DNA from: Micractinium sp. NFX-FRZ | Taxonomy: Eukaryota > Chlorophyta > Trebouxiophyceae > Chlorellales > Chlorellaceae | Length of the DNA: 64,000 nucleotides | Assembly (NCBI GenBank): GCA_029339195.1 | Contig: JAPTJF010000086.1 | Coordinates: 63,743-127,742 of the forward strand | Direction of reading: 5' to 3' | Shown here: one piece after another, positions 24,163 to 35,878 of the stretch | Layout: every line of letters starts with the position of its first letter | Position numbering within the stretch: position 1 is the first letter of the stretch | The notes under the pieces: model-generated | What the model was told of the DNA's origin: nothing | What the model saw: the letters and a program-made list of their open reading frames with translations, nothing else | The model's database searches: none | Made by a program: the position numbers and the translations under genes

Positions 24163-27100
24163 ATGGGTGCAGCACACCCAGCATTTGCCCCAGCGCTGCC
24201 TCTAGCGCAGTGTCTCGGCGCGTCAGGGTTTACGCGCCCTGCAGTTCGTGCCAGGCGCCTGCGGCAGCTCGCAGCAACGCCCGGAGCAGCAGAAAGCAGC
24301 ACTACATCGATGAAAAGTGGCAATGCCGCTGCACCTGCGGCTGCTGGCTCTCCCGCCGTAGCTGCCGCCGCTCCACCGCTCCTCAACCACTGGCTGCCCA
24401 TCTCCGTGCTGACCGACTCCTACAAGACCACACACTTCCTGCAGTACCCGCCCAGCAGCAAAATGGTGGCGGTGAGCCAGAGCATCCATGCCCTGCGCCG
24501 CTGCATTCACTTGCACAGCGCACTCACCGCAGCCGCCCCGCCGCCTGACTGTTTTGGACCTACGTCCGTCAGCCGGCCTGCCCACTAATAACTATCTAGT
24601 ATTCCTGCCCCTGCAGTACGGAGAGTTCCGACAGGGCTACGATGGGGATGCAACTGACACCCGGCTGGTGTTTTACGGGCTGCGCTACGTGCTGGAAAAC
24701 TATGTGGTTCGGCGCTGGACGCTGCAGGTGGGTGCTGCTGCATGGTGGGTGCTGGGTGAAACTGTGTTTTATAATGGGCGCGCAGCACGACGAGTGCTGG
24801 CGGTTATTGGGTGGCTCGGCGCTTTATGCTGCAGGTGGGTGCTGGCTGCTGGGCACTCGTCAATCAGGGCGGTGCACGATGCGAAGCTGGCGGGTCGTTT
24901 CTGTGCCCTTGATCTCAGCTGCACTTACGCCGTGGCCAACAAGAGTACACTGCCCGCAAACACCTTGGCTCGTGCCATTGCGCGCCCCCCCACCCCTGTC
25001 TCACATGCCCCATGTCCTTCACCAAACCACCCCTCCTCCTTCTGTCTGCCACACAGGATGTTGAGATGGCCGACCGCTTCTATGCCAGCCACCGCGCCCC
25101 TGGCCACACAGCCTTTCCCTACCCCCGTGACCTCTTCCTCAAGTTCATCTCGGAGAACGACGGTAGGGTGTGCATGTGAGAATGCGGGGGCAGAGATTGT
25201 AATGCTGGGGCGGGGCCAGAGCGCGGTCAGCAAGGCCGGGGGGGCACTGCTGCAAGGGGCGAAAGCAGAGGTTGTGTGAGGCGGGGTGGTTAGGGGTGTT
25301 CTGATGGGGCCAGGCCACCTGCTGCCAGGATCGGTGCAGCCCTGGTCAGCTGTGTAGCCCGCTGAGGATGTGCTGGGCCTATGGTGTGCTGTGCTGCGCT
25401 GCACTGTGCTGCTCCCAGTCCCCAGGTCTGCTCACCGGTACAAAGCGCTCACTGCCCCATGCTCGCCCTCCCCGTGTCCCTCCCTGTCCCGCCCCCTCCC
25501 CCCCTCCCCCTGGCAGGCTACATGCCCGTGCGGCTGCAGGCGCTGCCGGAGGGCAGCTGCGTGCACGCTCACGTCCCCGTCTTCCAGCTCACAGCGGAGG
25601 GCCCCTACGCCCCGCTCTGCACCTACCTGGAGACACTGCTCACGCAAGTGTGGTACCCAACGACAGTGGCAACACTGAGGTGATGGGGCATGATGGGGGG
25701 GCGTGCAGGCGGGCCTTGAGCGGGCAGTGGACCTGCCTCTTCCGCCGTAACTTCTCGCAAGCGTACCAACACTCTGGGTCAAAGAAGCGTCAAGTCTGCA
25801 ATGGTTCGATGGATGAAGCGATTGTTCGAGGAAGGAAGGCGCTGTGCCTGCTGACCCTCGCACCATGCTGCACCCCCGCAGCCGGCGCGTCAAGGAGCTG
25901 GTGGCCGCAGCATTTGACCAAAGCGTGGAGGGCGGGCGCGCCAGCCCGCTGCTCAACAGCCGGCTGCACGACTTTGGGTTCAGGTGAGGCCTTCACGGGG
26001 GATCAGGGTGTTGGGACAGCAGGCTAGCTCCCACCAGAGACACGTGCTGAGCTGCAGCAGGTAGCGGCATGTGCCTGGCGTTGCCTGACATCAGACTGCA
26101 CGGCTTTGGGCCCAGCTGTGGCGACAGCAACATCCACCTCACTAAGCTCTCATTCAATCGGCGGCACAGCAATGTGCATGCTTTCCACGGCAGGTTGCAT
26201 GCTGTAGCTGCTTGGTAGCTGCGCCGCCAGCGCCTGACTGCAACAGTGCGCCGCCTCTCACCGGTGCCGCTCACGGCCCACCGCACCCTGCTGCAGGGGG
26301 TGCACGTGCGTGGAGCAGAGCGTGCTGGGCGGGGTGGCACACCTGCTGAACTTTGATGGCACAGGTGGGGCATTGGGCGGGCAGAGGGGCGGGTGGGCAT
26401 GCTGCGCATTCGCCGGCAAGCCTGACACCCTTAGAGAGTCAGGCCAGGTTCCAGCCCTTGGGAGGCAGGCTGGCGCCCGTGCTCCTGTGCTGCACCTGGC
26501 CCGCATGTGCAGCAGCCGCAGCGCTGGCAAAAGGGTGCTGCGTCGTGAGCACTGGCACACGCAGACACCCTCGTGCCATCCGGCTCAGCCGTGCGCACGC
26601 CTCCCCTCCCTCAGCTGCACCCCGCTGCGCCGCCCCTGCTGCTCCTGCTGCAGACACGCTGTCTGCTGCCTACTATGCCCAGTTTGCCCTCAACGGCGGG
26701 CGCCCAGTGGGCGAGAGCATCCCCGCCACGGAGCACAGCGTGATGACCAGCTGGCCCTCTGGTGAGCCCGGGGGAGGAGCAAGGTGTGTTGAGGTGTTTT
26801 CCTCTTGAACCAACTCACCGTCAGCGTGCCTAGCCAGGTGCCGTTCCATGCAGCCGCCCGGCTGGCACACACGCCAGCAGCGCACTTTGTGAGCCGGCCC
26901 CGCATGCGCCCTTCCCGACACCCATGGGTGCCTCATTGTGCCTCATTGCGCCTCGTTGTGCCTCGTTGTGCTGGTCCTGAACTGCCCGCCTAGCCGTGCC
27001 ACTTCTACTCCCTGCTGCTGTGCTCTTTTTGCAACCACGCTCAACCAAAGTTTGCTTGAGTAGCTGTGCTGCTGTTCCAATGCATCAGCTGACGGCCCCT

Positions 27101-30100
27101 GTTCTCCCCAGTGCTCCTCATGCGTGGCCCCTGCAGCTGCCCTCACGTGAGCCGCGCTGTGCTCCTTGCACGCTGCCCCCTGCAGAGCGTGAGGCCATCA
27201 GCAACATGATTCATCACTTTGGCGAGGGCGTGTTTGCAACGGTGATGGACAGTTATGACTACGAAAGGGTGAGTGCCGGGGCTGCGAGAAGCATAGCGTT
27301 GGGTGTGGGAGGGCAGGGCGGCACTGGGCATGCGGGGGCTGCCACTTGGCATAGGCAGGTGTGGCTGCCAGATGGCGGGCCGCCATGTATCTGTGTGTGC
27401 ATATAATGTGTGCATGCAATTTGCGTGCATGCGATTGTGCACGCATTTATGTGTGCGTGTGTCGGCGTGTGCATGTTTGATTGCCACAAATGGGTTCCCA
27501 TGGGAGGCGGGCAGTTGGTTTCTTGTGAAGGGCAGGACGGCACAGCAGGCAGGCGGCATGTCTACGGCCCGTTCTTCCCCACTTCACCCCATCCTTGCCC
27601 CTCCCCGCCCTACCCTGCCAGGCGCTCAACGAGGTGGTGCCTGCGGTGGTGGCAGAGAAGAACGAGCGTGGGGGCTTCTGGGTGCTGCGCCCAGACTCGG
27701 GTGCGGCTTGGAATTAGGGGTGCTGAGGGCTGGAGCCGGCGCCTTGGGCAGACGCAGACTGCGGGGCGGGGGCTGGGGGATGGGGGATGGGAAGAATTTT
27801 AGGGCGACGGATCACTTGCCGGCCTCGGCTTGGCACCCCAGGGGTGCCTGTCGACATTGGGGCTCTGGACTCCCCTGCGATTCCCGCCACTCCCCTGCCC
27901 TGCCCCATTGCACCCGCACCCCCTGTGCCTCATGGGCTACCCCTCCTCACCCCCCCCCCCCCCGGCTCCTCCTGCATCCCCCCGCCCCTCCTCCCCACAC
28001 CCCAACCATGCCACAGGCGACCCCACGGAGGCCGTGCTGGCAGCGCTCGAGGCGGCGGAGCGTGCCTTTGGGGCAGATGTGAACGGCAGGGGGTACCGGG
28101 TGCCACGTGGCGTGGGGGTCATCCAGGTGGGGAGGGGACGGAGGGGGGAAATTAGTGCTGCAGTTGTTGACATGGGGATGGCCAGAAACCCACACTGGAG
28201 GGTGGTGGAGAGGGGATGCGGTTCCCAGGCTCCAGTGCGTGCGCACCCGTGTTTTGCCCGCGCTCTCCCTGCCCACCACCTGCGCTGCCCGAGGTGCCGG
28301 CCTTGATTTCCAGCACTATCCATCGGCGGCCATTCCATGCATCCTGTCAGGAATGCTTTTTCACCTACGTGTGTGCCTGTTCGACTTCCTCCCCGGCAGG
28401 GCGACGGCATCGGCTACCACAACATCCAGCGCATACTGCAGGCCGTGATGGGGCGGGGGTACAGCGCAGAGGTGCGCCTGGTGTACTGCCTAACGTACTG
28501 CTGCGGTGCATGCTTCACTGCGGGGACTGGCATACGTGCACAGCAGGAGCGTGGGGGCATCAATCGGCGCAGAGTACAGGCCACTTCCTCCAGTGCGGGC
28601 AGACAAGGGAACACAAGTAATTGATACTTTGGTGTGTGACTGCTGGCAGTGGGCGCAGTGCGAGCGGGGCCCTGCTGCGCACGCCCCGTCCTTTGTTACC
28701 GTGCTTCCATCCACCCCTCTGCCTGCCTGCCCGCCTGCCTGCCCGTCTGCCTGCCCGCCCGCAGTCGGTGGCGTTTGGCATGGGCGGCGGCCTGCTCCAG
28801 CGCCTCAACCGCGACACCCTCAGCCTGGCAACAAAGCTGTGCCACATTGTGTACCAGGATGGCACAGGTGCGCACGCGCCTTCCTTGGTCTGGGCAGGTG
28901 CTAGCATTGGTGTGTGCGGTGCGTATCCTGGCAGCAAGGCTGTGTCACGCCCTCTGCCGGGGTGAGATGCAACTGCTGCATCGCCTTCCTGCCTGCTTCC
29001 TGCGTCCTGCCGCCGAACGGGTGGTTGGCCCAACCCTAGGGCTCCGGCCTGCTGTTGGCAGCCTAGTACAAGCTGTGCCTTCTCAAGAAGCCCCCTTCTC
29101 TCCTTTCCTCCTGCAGCGGTGGGGGCCATGCAAACACGCATGCACTGCCTTACCTCCCACTACCGCCGCAAATCAAAACAGCTCACTCCTCATATATTTT
29201 TGTCACCTCCCCCCTGCAGCCGTGGACACCATGAAAGCTCCCAAGACGGGGCCCGAGAAGGCCTCGCTGCCCGGCGTGCTGGCCGTCAAACGGGTGAGCG
29301 GCGCAGATGCCTGCATGCATGAACACTGGGCGTGCAGCCAGCGGCTGCTGTCACGGAGCAGCACAAGCCGCCTCGCAATGGCTGCCGGGTGGCATCAGCA
29401 CAGCAGCAGCCTCCCTCTGCAGCCTCCTCCCCCAGCCCATCCCCACCCCTGTCATCCCGGCAACCCACACGCCACGCTGTGTTCCCCCTCATCCGCACGT
29501 GGCAGGTTGACGGGGTGCCCACCGCCTTCCCAGCTGACGAGGTGGCACCCGGGGACGACCTGCTGCAAGTGGTGTACGACTGTGGGCCGGTGGCGGGCCT
29601 GCAGGTGGGCTGCACCTTTGCATTTACTTGTTTTGCTTTTTGTTACGAGGGGGTAAGCTTCTCATCAAGTCGGCATTTTTCCAGCTAGCTGAGTGGCCTG
29701 CTCGGTTGCAAATGGTTTGCTGGTGCAGGCCAGCAGGTGGGCAGCTGCTGCGTGTGTGCAGCCTGCGTCAGCCGGTGCCTCTCTCTTGCCGCGCACACAG
29801 CACACATATGTCGCAGCTCCTTTGTGTGCCCATGTGGGCCAAGAGGAAGTGCGGCAATGGCACCACCCCGCCAACCTCTGAGCTGGCCTCCATGCTCCGT
29901 TTCACATGGCCCTGTGCCAATACCGACGGCCACGCCAACGCCGGCCCCCTCTGCCTGCCTGCCTGCAGTGGGAGAGCTTTGACGAGCTGCGAGCCCGGGT
30001 GGAGCGGGAGTGGGCCGCGCTGCCGCCTGCTGCTGACGTGGTGGCGCCGGCGCTGCGGGAGAAGCGGGCAGCGGTGGCGGCACGGCTGGGGGTGCAGTGG

Positions 30101-30103
30101 TAG
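24163..30103 (+). CDS. NAMPT: Nicotinamide phosphoribosyltransferase
   Basis: 15 exons: 24163-24471, 24617-24727, 25057-25162, 25517-25679, 25882-25983, 26297-26364, 26654-26761, 27186-27268, 27622-27700, 28017-28126, 28400-28471, 28765-28867, 29220-29293, 29506-29604, 29969-30103. All phases close, giving 573 aa from the first ATG or 524 aa from ATG 24310; the family is about 490. The extra N-terminus is Ala/Arg-rich and could target an organelle. It makes NMN from nicotinamide and PRPP, the first step of NAD salvage. Active-site blocks are all present: LTDSYKTTHFLQYPP, HDFGFRG, NFDGTD, PATEHSVMTSW, VMDSYDYE, RPDSGD, IQGDGIGYHN, AFGMGGGLLQRL and MKAPKTGPEKASLPG. Land plants lack this enzyme and use nicotinamidase instead, so its presence is informative. 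Confidence 0.95.
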
Positions 30104-30725
30104 GTGTAGGTGTGCGGCGGAGAGGGCAGCCTCATCAGGCGGGAGCACTGCCGTAGGGCAGCAATCTTACTGAAGCGCCTCCCCCCCATCGTTTCAAGTA
30201 CTAAATCCTCTGTGTCTTCATCCCCGAATAGCCCCTTCTATTCGGCCCATCCTGAACCCCTATGACCTCGGCCCCGTTCTGGTGCACACAACGTTGGCAT
30301 GCTTGTGTCCCATGACTGTGCACGCTGTACCCCCTCCATGCCACGTTGACTGCCTGCTAGCTGTCGCATCATCATCATACTGTATCTCGTTACCCTCCAG
30401 TGCTGTTATTCCTCCCCTCGTTCAACTCCCTCCGCCCCGCCAATCCTCAATGCGCCCTCCTTGGCGCCCCCTGCCTGCCTGAGCTCACTCCACCCAACTC
30501 GTGATCCCCTGCTGTTTCACAATCTGGATGAACATAACGCAGCATGTTGACGTGCAGACAGGCACACATTGCATTACGAAGGTGCACTGCACAACGTGTT
30601 GGAGGAGCGACGGGCTGGCAGGGCCCGTGGCCCGGCGTGGGGGCTGGCATGCCCCGGGCCACGGACAGTGCCCAGCAGCGTGCTTGGCAGAGCAGGCGTG
30701 ATGTGCTGCCCCGGCACGTTGTCCA

Positions 30726-31073
30726 TCACATGTTCTTCTCGAGGTAGCCAGTCAGGTGCACGCTGGCGTCCTTTTTGGAAACTTTTGGCTCACGGTGCAG
30801 CACCGCCTGGAAGGCTGTGGTGCAGTCCAGCAGCAGGTGCAGGCTCTCGCTGGTGTGGCTCCTGTGGTGGTTGCCGCTGGGGACTGGCTCGACCAAGGTT
30901 GCCAGCTGCACCCACCTGTCGTTCAGCGCGCAGCTGAGCTGCACACAGTCGCTCGTGTACCCACTGACGACCCCGTGCAGGCAGGCGCGGGTGACGATGA
31001 GCACCTCGCCGGCTGGCACCTCCGCTGTCGCCATGCCGCCCACCGGCACCTCCAGGAACCAGGTCTGCTTCAT
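30726..31073 (-). CDS. Nucleoplasmin-like-domain protein A (plant HD2/FKBP53-type N-terminal fold)
   Basis: A single exon of 115 aa starts MKQTWFLEVPVGG and ends SVHLTGYLEKNM. The pattern FWxxEV-x-G at the start, an I-TxAxL strand, a xLATL strand, a LxL-D strand and the terminal SVHLTGYxE matches the nucleoplasmin-like domain found at the N-terminus of plant HD2 proteins and FKBP53, which bind histones. It is a free-standing domain with no acidic tail and no FKBP domain. The frame is open upstream to 31253 without an ATG, so a spliced 5' exon is possible. It is head to head with paralogue B (about half of residues identical), with which it shares the unusual HRSHTSES loop. The family call rests on pattern resemblance. 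Confidence 0.6.
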   Translation of the reverse strand: MKQTWFLEVPVGGMATAEVPAGEVLIVTRACLHGVVSGYTSDCVQLSCALNDRWVQLATLVEPVPSGNHHRSHTSESLHLLLDCTTAFQAVLHREPKVSKKDASVHLTGYLEKNM

Positions 31074-31822
31074 TGCTGCTGCCTTGGTGCCGCTGCTGCT
31101 GCTCCCGCTGCTGTTGTCGGGAAGGGGATCGGCAGGTGATAGTTTGGAGAGCGGAGGACGCCGGGTAGACCTTTGACGCGGGCAACACAGGGCCAAAAGC
31201 ACCTGGGGGCAGGCAAACACCTGCTCCAGGCTCTGGCCTGGTCGCCCGATCAAAGCACCGCCTCAGGAAGACACGCAGGCGGGTGTCGCCAGCAGCTTAC
31301 TATACTTACAGACGAATTTGGCCGCCTGGAAGAGCCGAAGTTTCTTCTCCACGTGCGGAATGCGATGGTGGATGTCAGGCGGTGCCTCCTTGCCTTCCCA
31401 GTGTGTTCCAACGTGAGTGGTGGAAAGTCGCGACGTATAATAAGTAGAAGAGCAAGCCTCCTCGTGTGTGGTCCTCAAGACATCATCTGGGTTAATCTCA
31501 AGGTAAGGGTTTGCTCTGAGAACAATAATTGGGAAGCAAGCTCTGCTTGTTTGACCATCTCGCATGCACTGACGGCGTGTGTGAAAAGGGGGAACAGTGG
31601 ACTGCACAGGGTGCCAGGCAGAGCTGGGCTGCTGCGCCAGGAAGACGAGGGGCTGCCACCCACCTCTGCTCTTCGCACCAGTAGAACCTCTGCGAAACCA
31701 CCTCTGCCCTTTACTGCTGTAGCAGCAACAGGAGCAGCACCAGCAGCAGCAGCAGCGGTTTGAACCCTGCAGCAGCGGCAGCAGCAGCAGCGGCAGCGGC
31801 AGCGGCGGCAGCGGCGTCAGTG
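31074..31822. promoter_or_regulatory. Shared upstream region of the nucleoplasmin-like pair
   Basis: 749 bp lie between the two divergent start codons. Both ends carry GCAGCAGC/GCTGCTG microsatellite that would code for Ala or Gln if translated in frame, including 31735-31818 just before ATG 31823. I see no firm additional exon. Confidence 0.4.
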
Positions 31823-32176
31823 ATGAAGTCCACCTTCTTTTTGGAGGTGCCCGTTGGAGGCTCGGCACATGCGGCGGTGCCTGCCAACACTGTGCTCATC
31901 ATCACCCGCGCCTGCCTGCACACCGCCATCTTGGACCATCTGAACTGGATCAGACTGAGCTGCATGCTGAGGGGGCACCGTGTGCAGCTCGCGACGCTGG
32001 CAGACCCGTGGGCTTCGGCAGACACCGGAAACCACAGAAGCCACACCAGCGAGAGCATGCACCTGGTGCTGGACTGCAGCACCACATTCCACGCGGCATT
32101 GCGCGTGGCAGATGACTATGCCGGGGGGGTGCAGGGGAGCGTGCACCTGACTGGCTTCTACGAAGACAATGAGTGA
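31823..32176 (+). CDS. Nucleoplasmin-like-domain protein B
   Basis: A single exon of 117 aa starts MKSTFFLEVPVGGSAHAAVP and ends SVHLTGFYEDNE. It aligns along its whole length with paralogue A, including VPVGG, TRACLH, VQLATL, HRSHTSES and LDC-T-F. The frame is open for 21 codons before this ATG, mostly Ala from a GCA/GCG repeat, but with no ATG, so MKS is the likely start. A TGTAA poly(A) signal follows the stop at 32365-32369. The probable role is histone or chromatin binding, by family resemblance only. Confidence 0.62.
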   Translation: MKSTFFLEVPVGGSAHAAVPANTVLIITRACLHTAILDHLNWIRLSCMLRGHRVQLATLADPWASADTGNHRSHTSESMHLVLDCSTTFHAALRVADDYAGGVQGSVHLTGFYEDNE

Positions 32177-32364
32177 TGAGGGTTGCTTGTTGTTTAAGCT
32201 TCGTAGCACTGCTGTGGGCACAGAGCTGTATATTGAGCGGCTTGGGTACCCTGACGTTCTCCTCCCCTGCCGCCAGCCAATCACAGGCATGGCTTTCCCA
32301 AAGAGCACCGCCTCCTGTGGCCCCAGCGGCGTAATCCTGTGTGCGCTGAAGCGCTGAATGCATC

Positions 32365-32369
32365 TGTAA
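32365..32369 (+). promoter_or_regulatory. TGTAA poly(A) signal of nucleoplasmin-like gene B
   Basis: It lies 188 nt after the stop codon and is followed at once by a 22-base C run (32386-32407). Confidence 0.55.
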
Positions 32370-32385
32370 TCAATACAAAGTATAA

Positions 32386-32407
32386 CCCCCCCCCCCCCCC
32401 CCCCCCC
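32386..32407 (+). repeat. 22-base poly-C tract
   Basis: An uninterrupted C run lies between the opposing poly(A) signals of nucleoplasmin-like gene B (+) and ELP4 (-). Confidence 0.95.
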
Positions 32408-32425
32408 TCCTTCACACCAGAGTGT

Positions 32426-32430
32426 TTACA
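32426..32430 (-). promoter_or_regulatory. TGTAA poly(A) signal of ELP4
   Basis: TTACA on the + strand is TGTAA on the gene strand, 64 nt after the ELP4 stop. Confidence 0.55.
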
Positions 32431-32493
32431 TAACACGGGGTATTCATGAAGCTGTCAACAATTCAATCAGCATGAGTCGATTGGCCATCTCAA

Positions 32494-35400
32494 TCAAAAG
32501 TCGATGGCCTTGTCCGCCTTGGGCGGGCCGCCGCACAGCAGGCTGGCCACGCTGCGCCCCATGCCGCTGGCGGCCTCCGAGTCCGCCAACTCGGCATCTG
32601 AGGGAGGGGGAGGGGTGGAAAAGCGACATGGAACAGCGAGAAGTTAAAAGGCAGGCAGAGAGGGGCTGCCTTTGAAGGCGACGACTCCGCCAGCTCAGCA
32701 TCTGAGGGAGGCCGAGGGGGTGGAACAGCGAGAAGTTAGAAAGGCAGGCAAAGAGTGACTGCCGTTGAAAGTAACGGCAAAGGGAGGTGGACGGACTGAT
32801 GGGCGAAAGTGGAAGCGCGAGTGCGGGACCGGGCGGGGCGGGGTGGGGCTGGGTGAGTGGTCAAAGCGGAGGGATTGGGCAGCTGTGGGATGGGCATGTG
32901 GCCGGCAGGGCGAGCCGTTGGCAGTCAGCTCCTCACTCAACCAGTCACTCACTCAACAGGGTCATTCGCCACCGCCGCTCGTCCACCCATGCATGCCCAA
33001 GGAATCAACTTGCCGCTGCTCATCTACTAGGTTGAACCAACAACCAGCCGTCCACCCGCCCACCCGCCCACCCTGCCCTGCCCGCACGGGCCCCGCCCGC
33101 AGCCCACCCACCTGGGTCGATCTCAACGGGGGTGATGGTCAGCCGCCGCCGCTTGTGGCGCACCAGGTGGAGTGCGACTTCCGGGAGAGGAGGGGCCACT
33201 GTGCCCAGGGCAGGGAGCTTGCGCAGGTGGAGGAGGCCCGCCACGCTGGCGGGGTCGGGCGCCAGCCTGGCAGCAATGCGGGATTGCGTGAACAGCAGGG
33301 GGTGGGGCGTATGTATAGCTGGAGAGTGAGGCGGGCAGCTGGGCAGGTGAGCTGGCAGGGTCGGGTGCCAGCCTGGCCGCAATGGAGATGATGGCCGCAG
33401 TGGGCAGGTGTGTGTTGGCTGCAGAGGCGAGGGCGTGGTGGAGCCAGCAAGTGGGAGAGCTCACTGGTGTGACCCCTGAGTGTGCGCGGCTGAGGAACGC
33501 GCAGCACATCTCGTGTGTGCCGGGCCCTCACCCAAACCCCAGAGCGAGCATCCAGCCCCAGCACGTGCGTCCCACCTGGCACTGCCTGGGACGCCAGCCA
33601 AGCTCTCCACCATACACCGCCCCGCCCCCACCTTAGCCCCAAAGGCACCCCACCTGACAAGGCAAGGCAAGTGATGCCGCTCAAACCCCCAACTCGCAAC
33701 CACCTCATAAGCTATGAACCGTCAGCCAGGCTCTCCATACACCAGACACTCCAGGCCGTCCTCCTCCATTCCCACACCCAAGGCCCCCGCCTGACCGACC
33801 TCACAACAGTGGCACTCCCCTGAGTCTCTGTTCCCCCATACCATACCTGACAATGTCCGAGTCGTCAGCCAAGCTTTCCAGCGCAATCACACCGTCTGCA
33901 ATGTGCTGCATGCGTGCCACGTCAGAGGGCGAGAGGAGGGCAGCAGGGACGCTGACCACGGCAGCGCAGCGCCGGTCCCGCACCAACGCCTTGAGCTGCA
34001 GCAGAGTCCGCAGTACCGCTGTACCGCTGCTGATGGTACTACTGCTGCTGCTGCTGCTGCTGTTGGCCAGCTGAGCCGCGGGCTGCCACCCCAGCGAGCC
34101 AAGGGACAGCACTGCTAGGCGTCCCACATGCTGCGGGCCACGAGGCGGGGGCACTGGAACGGCCGCCCTGACAGCCACCGGCGCGGCCACTCCGGCAGCG
34201 GGGGCAGCTGTGCTGCCTGGCTGCTGCTGTGCAGGCGCCAATGAGTCCACAAATGCTGCCGCCGCCGCCACAAGCTGCTGCGTGCTGCCGCCGGCCGCTG
34301 TGGCAGCCTCACTGCCGCCGCCGATGCCGCTGCTGCCGCTGCTGCTGCCGCTGCCTGTGCTGCAGTCGACCAGCTGGGCAGGGCACTGCGCCAGGCCTTC
34401 CTCTCCCACCGACTTCAGCAAATCAAATTGATGGCACCAGTCTTTGAGGCCTGACGGCTTCCTGGCAGTGGTGCTGCTGCCGCCGCCGCTGCCGCCACCA
34501 CCAGCGCCAGCCCTGCTGGCACTGCTAGATGCGGCCAGGCCGCCTGCTGCTGCGCCGCCGGTCCCCCTGCTGCCGCCACCCAAGCCGCCAGCTGGCGGTG
34601 CGGCTGAGCTGGCGCCCTGCTCTGACTTGATGTACCGCCTGTACTGCCAGGCAATGCGCAGCTTGAACTCGTCATCTCCCGCCCCCTCCTCATCTTTGTC
34701 CTGCAAGCAGGCAGCAGTAGGTGGAATTTGCAGGGCATGCAGCAGTGCGTCTGTCTCCTCTGCCGCCACCACAATCCACCCCGGCATCATCTGTTGGCAC
34801 CAAGCCGCCCAAGGGCTTTCATATCCGATGCTCCATAGTCCACCTTTTATGCTGCAGCACGCAGCTTGGCAGCCGCTCTGGCTGCCCCACCATCTGCAAG
34901 CTTTTGTAAGACCGAAACTGCCTCCCCCTGCATCCCTGCCCTGCACCAGAGCTGCTGCCAGGAGCCGTGCCCGGCCCACCTTGTCGGCTGCCTGGCCCCT
35001 CCTCAGCTGCGCAGGGATGAAGGCGGGCAGGCCGCCTGGCGGCGCCGGCGCCGCTGCCAGCATGAGAGCCTGCGAGGGCCATGCGTCGGCACGGAAAGGC
35101 GTCATGAGCACTGTTGGGATGAGAAGCACTGTTGCACGCTAGGGGCAGACGTAACGTGAGGGAGGCAGGCAGGGTGCTGGAGTGGGGAGTGGGCAATGCG
35201 GCACCCGCATGTCTACCCCTCAGCCAGGCAATAGCACAGCAGCGATGCGCCTCTGATGGGACCCAAGACCCCTGGGAAAGCCAGCACCCACCTGGCGCCA
35301 GGCTGCCCTATCAGCCCAGAAGCAGCGGTGCAGCGTGGCGGTGCCTCTCGTGGGCCCCTCATGCACCCCTTTGCCAGCACCCACCTGGCCGCAGGCGGGT

Positions 35401-35878
35401 GCCCTCAGCCAGGAAGCAGTGCAGCAGCGTGGCACGACACCCCAATGAGCGAGCAGGAACCTGCCTTGCGGCCAGCACCCACCTGCCCACAGGCGGCCCC
35501 CTCGGCCAGAAAGTAGCGCAGCAGCGTGGCGTGGTGGCTGGACCAGCCATCTTCCAGCAGCAGCAGCAGAGCACCCAGCGGCAGGCCGCCTCCTAGCAGC
35601 CGGTCAAGGTCTGGATGCCCCGTGGACACCAACGTTTGACCGTAGAGACCGGGCCGTGTGCCGGGGTCTGCACGGAGCCAGGAAGGGCGGAAGGAAAGGG
35701 TGGGCGGGGCTGACTGGGCGGGCACAGGGCAGGCGGCGGCACCGAGAGCGGTGGCGGCGGCGGCAGGGCGGCGGGGCCAAACGGCAGCCTTCACGCTGCA
35801 CAGCGCATTACACGAGTAGTGCACAGACGCACCTGCTGCAGCCGCTGCTCCCTTGCGCACAAAGCTGCCCTGCCGCAT
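32494..35878 (-). CDS. ELP4: Elongator complex subunit 4
   Basis: A 6-exon model gives 500 aa: 35878-35833, 35667-35483, 35138-34980, 34700-33847, 33266-33112, 32597-32494. ELP4 belongs to the Elp456 RecA-like ring of Elongator, which modifies wobble uridines in tRNA. Diagnostic blocks are SFVRKG at the start, GLYGQTLVSTGHPDLDRLLG then GGLPLGALLLLLEDG, RYFLAEG, EFKLRIAWQYRRYIKSEQ, KDWCHQFDL, DGVIALESLADDSDIVRLAP, GLLHLRKLPAL, RHKRRRL and a C-terminal AIDF. Exon 4 carries long Gly/Ser/Ala inserts on both sides of KDWCHQFDL, making the protein larger than land-plant ELP4. The exon 3 acceptor was chosen as the TAG before 35138 because it alone keeps phase; two AACAG sites follow it closely. Confidence 0.92.
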
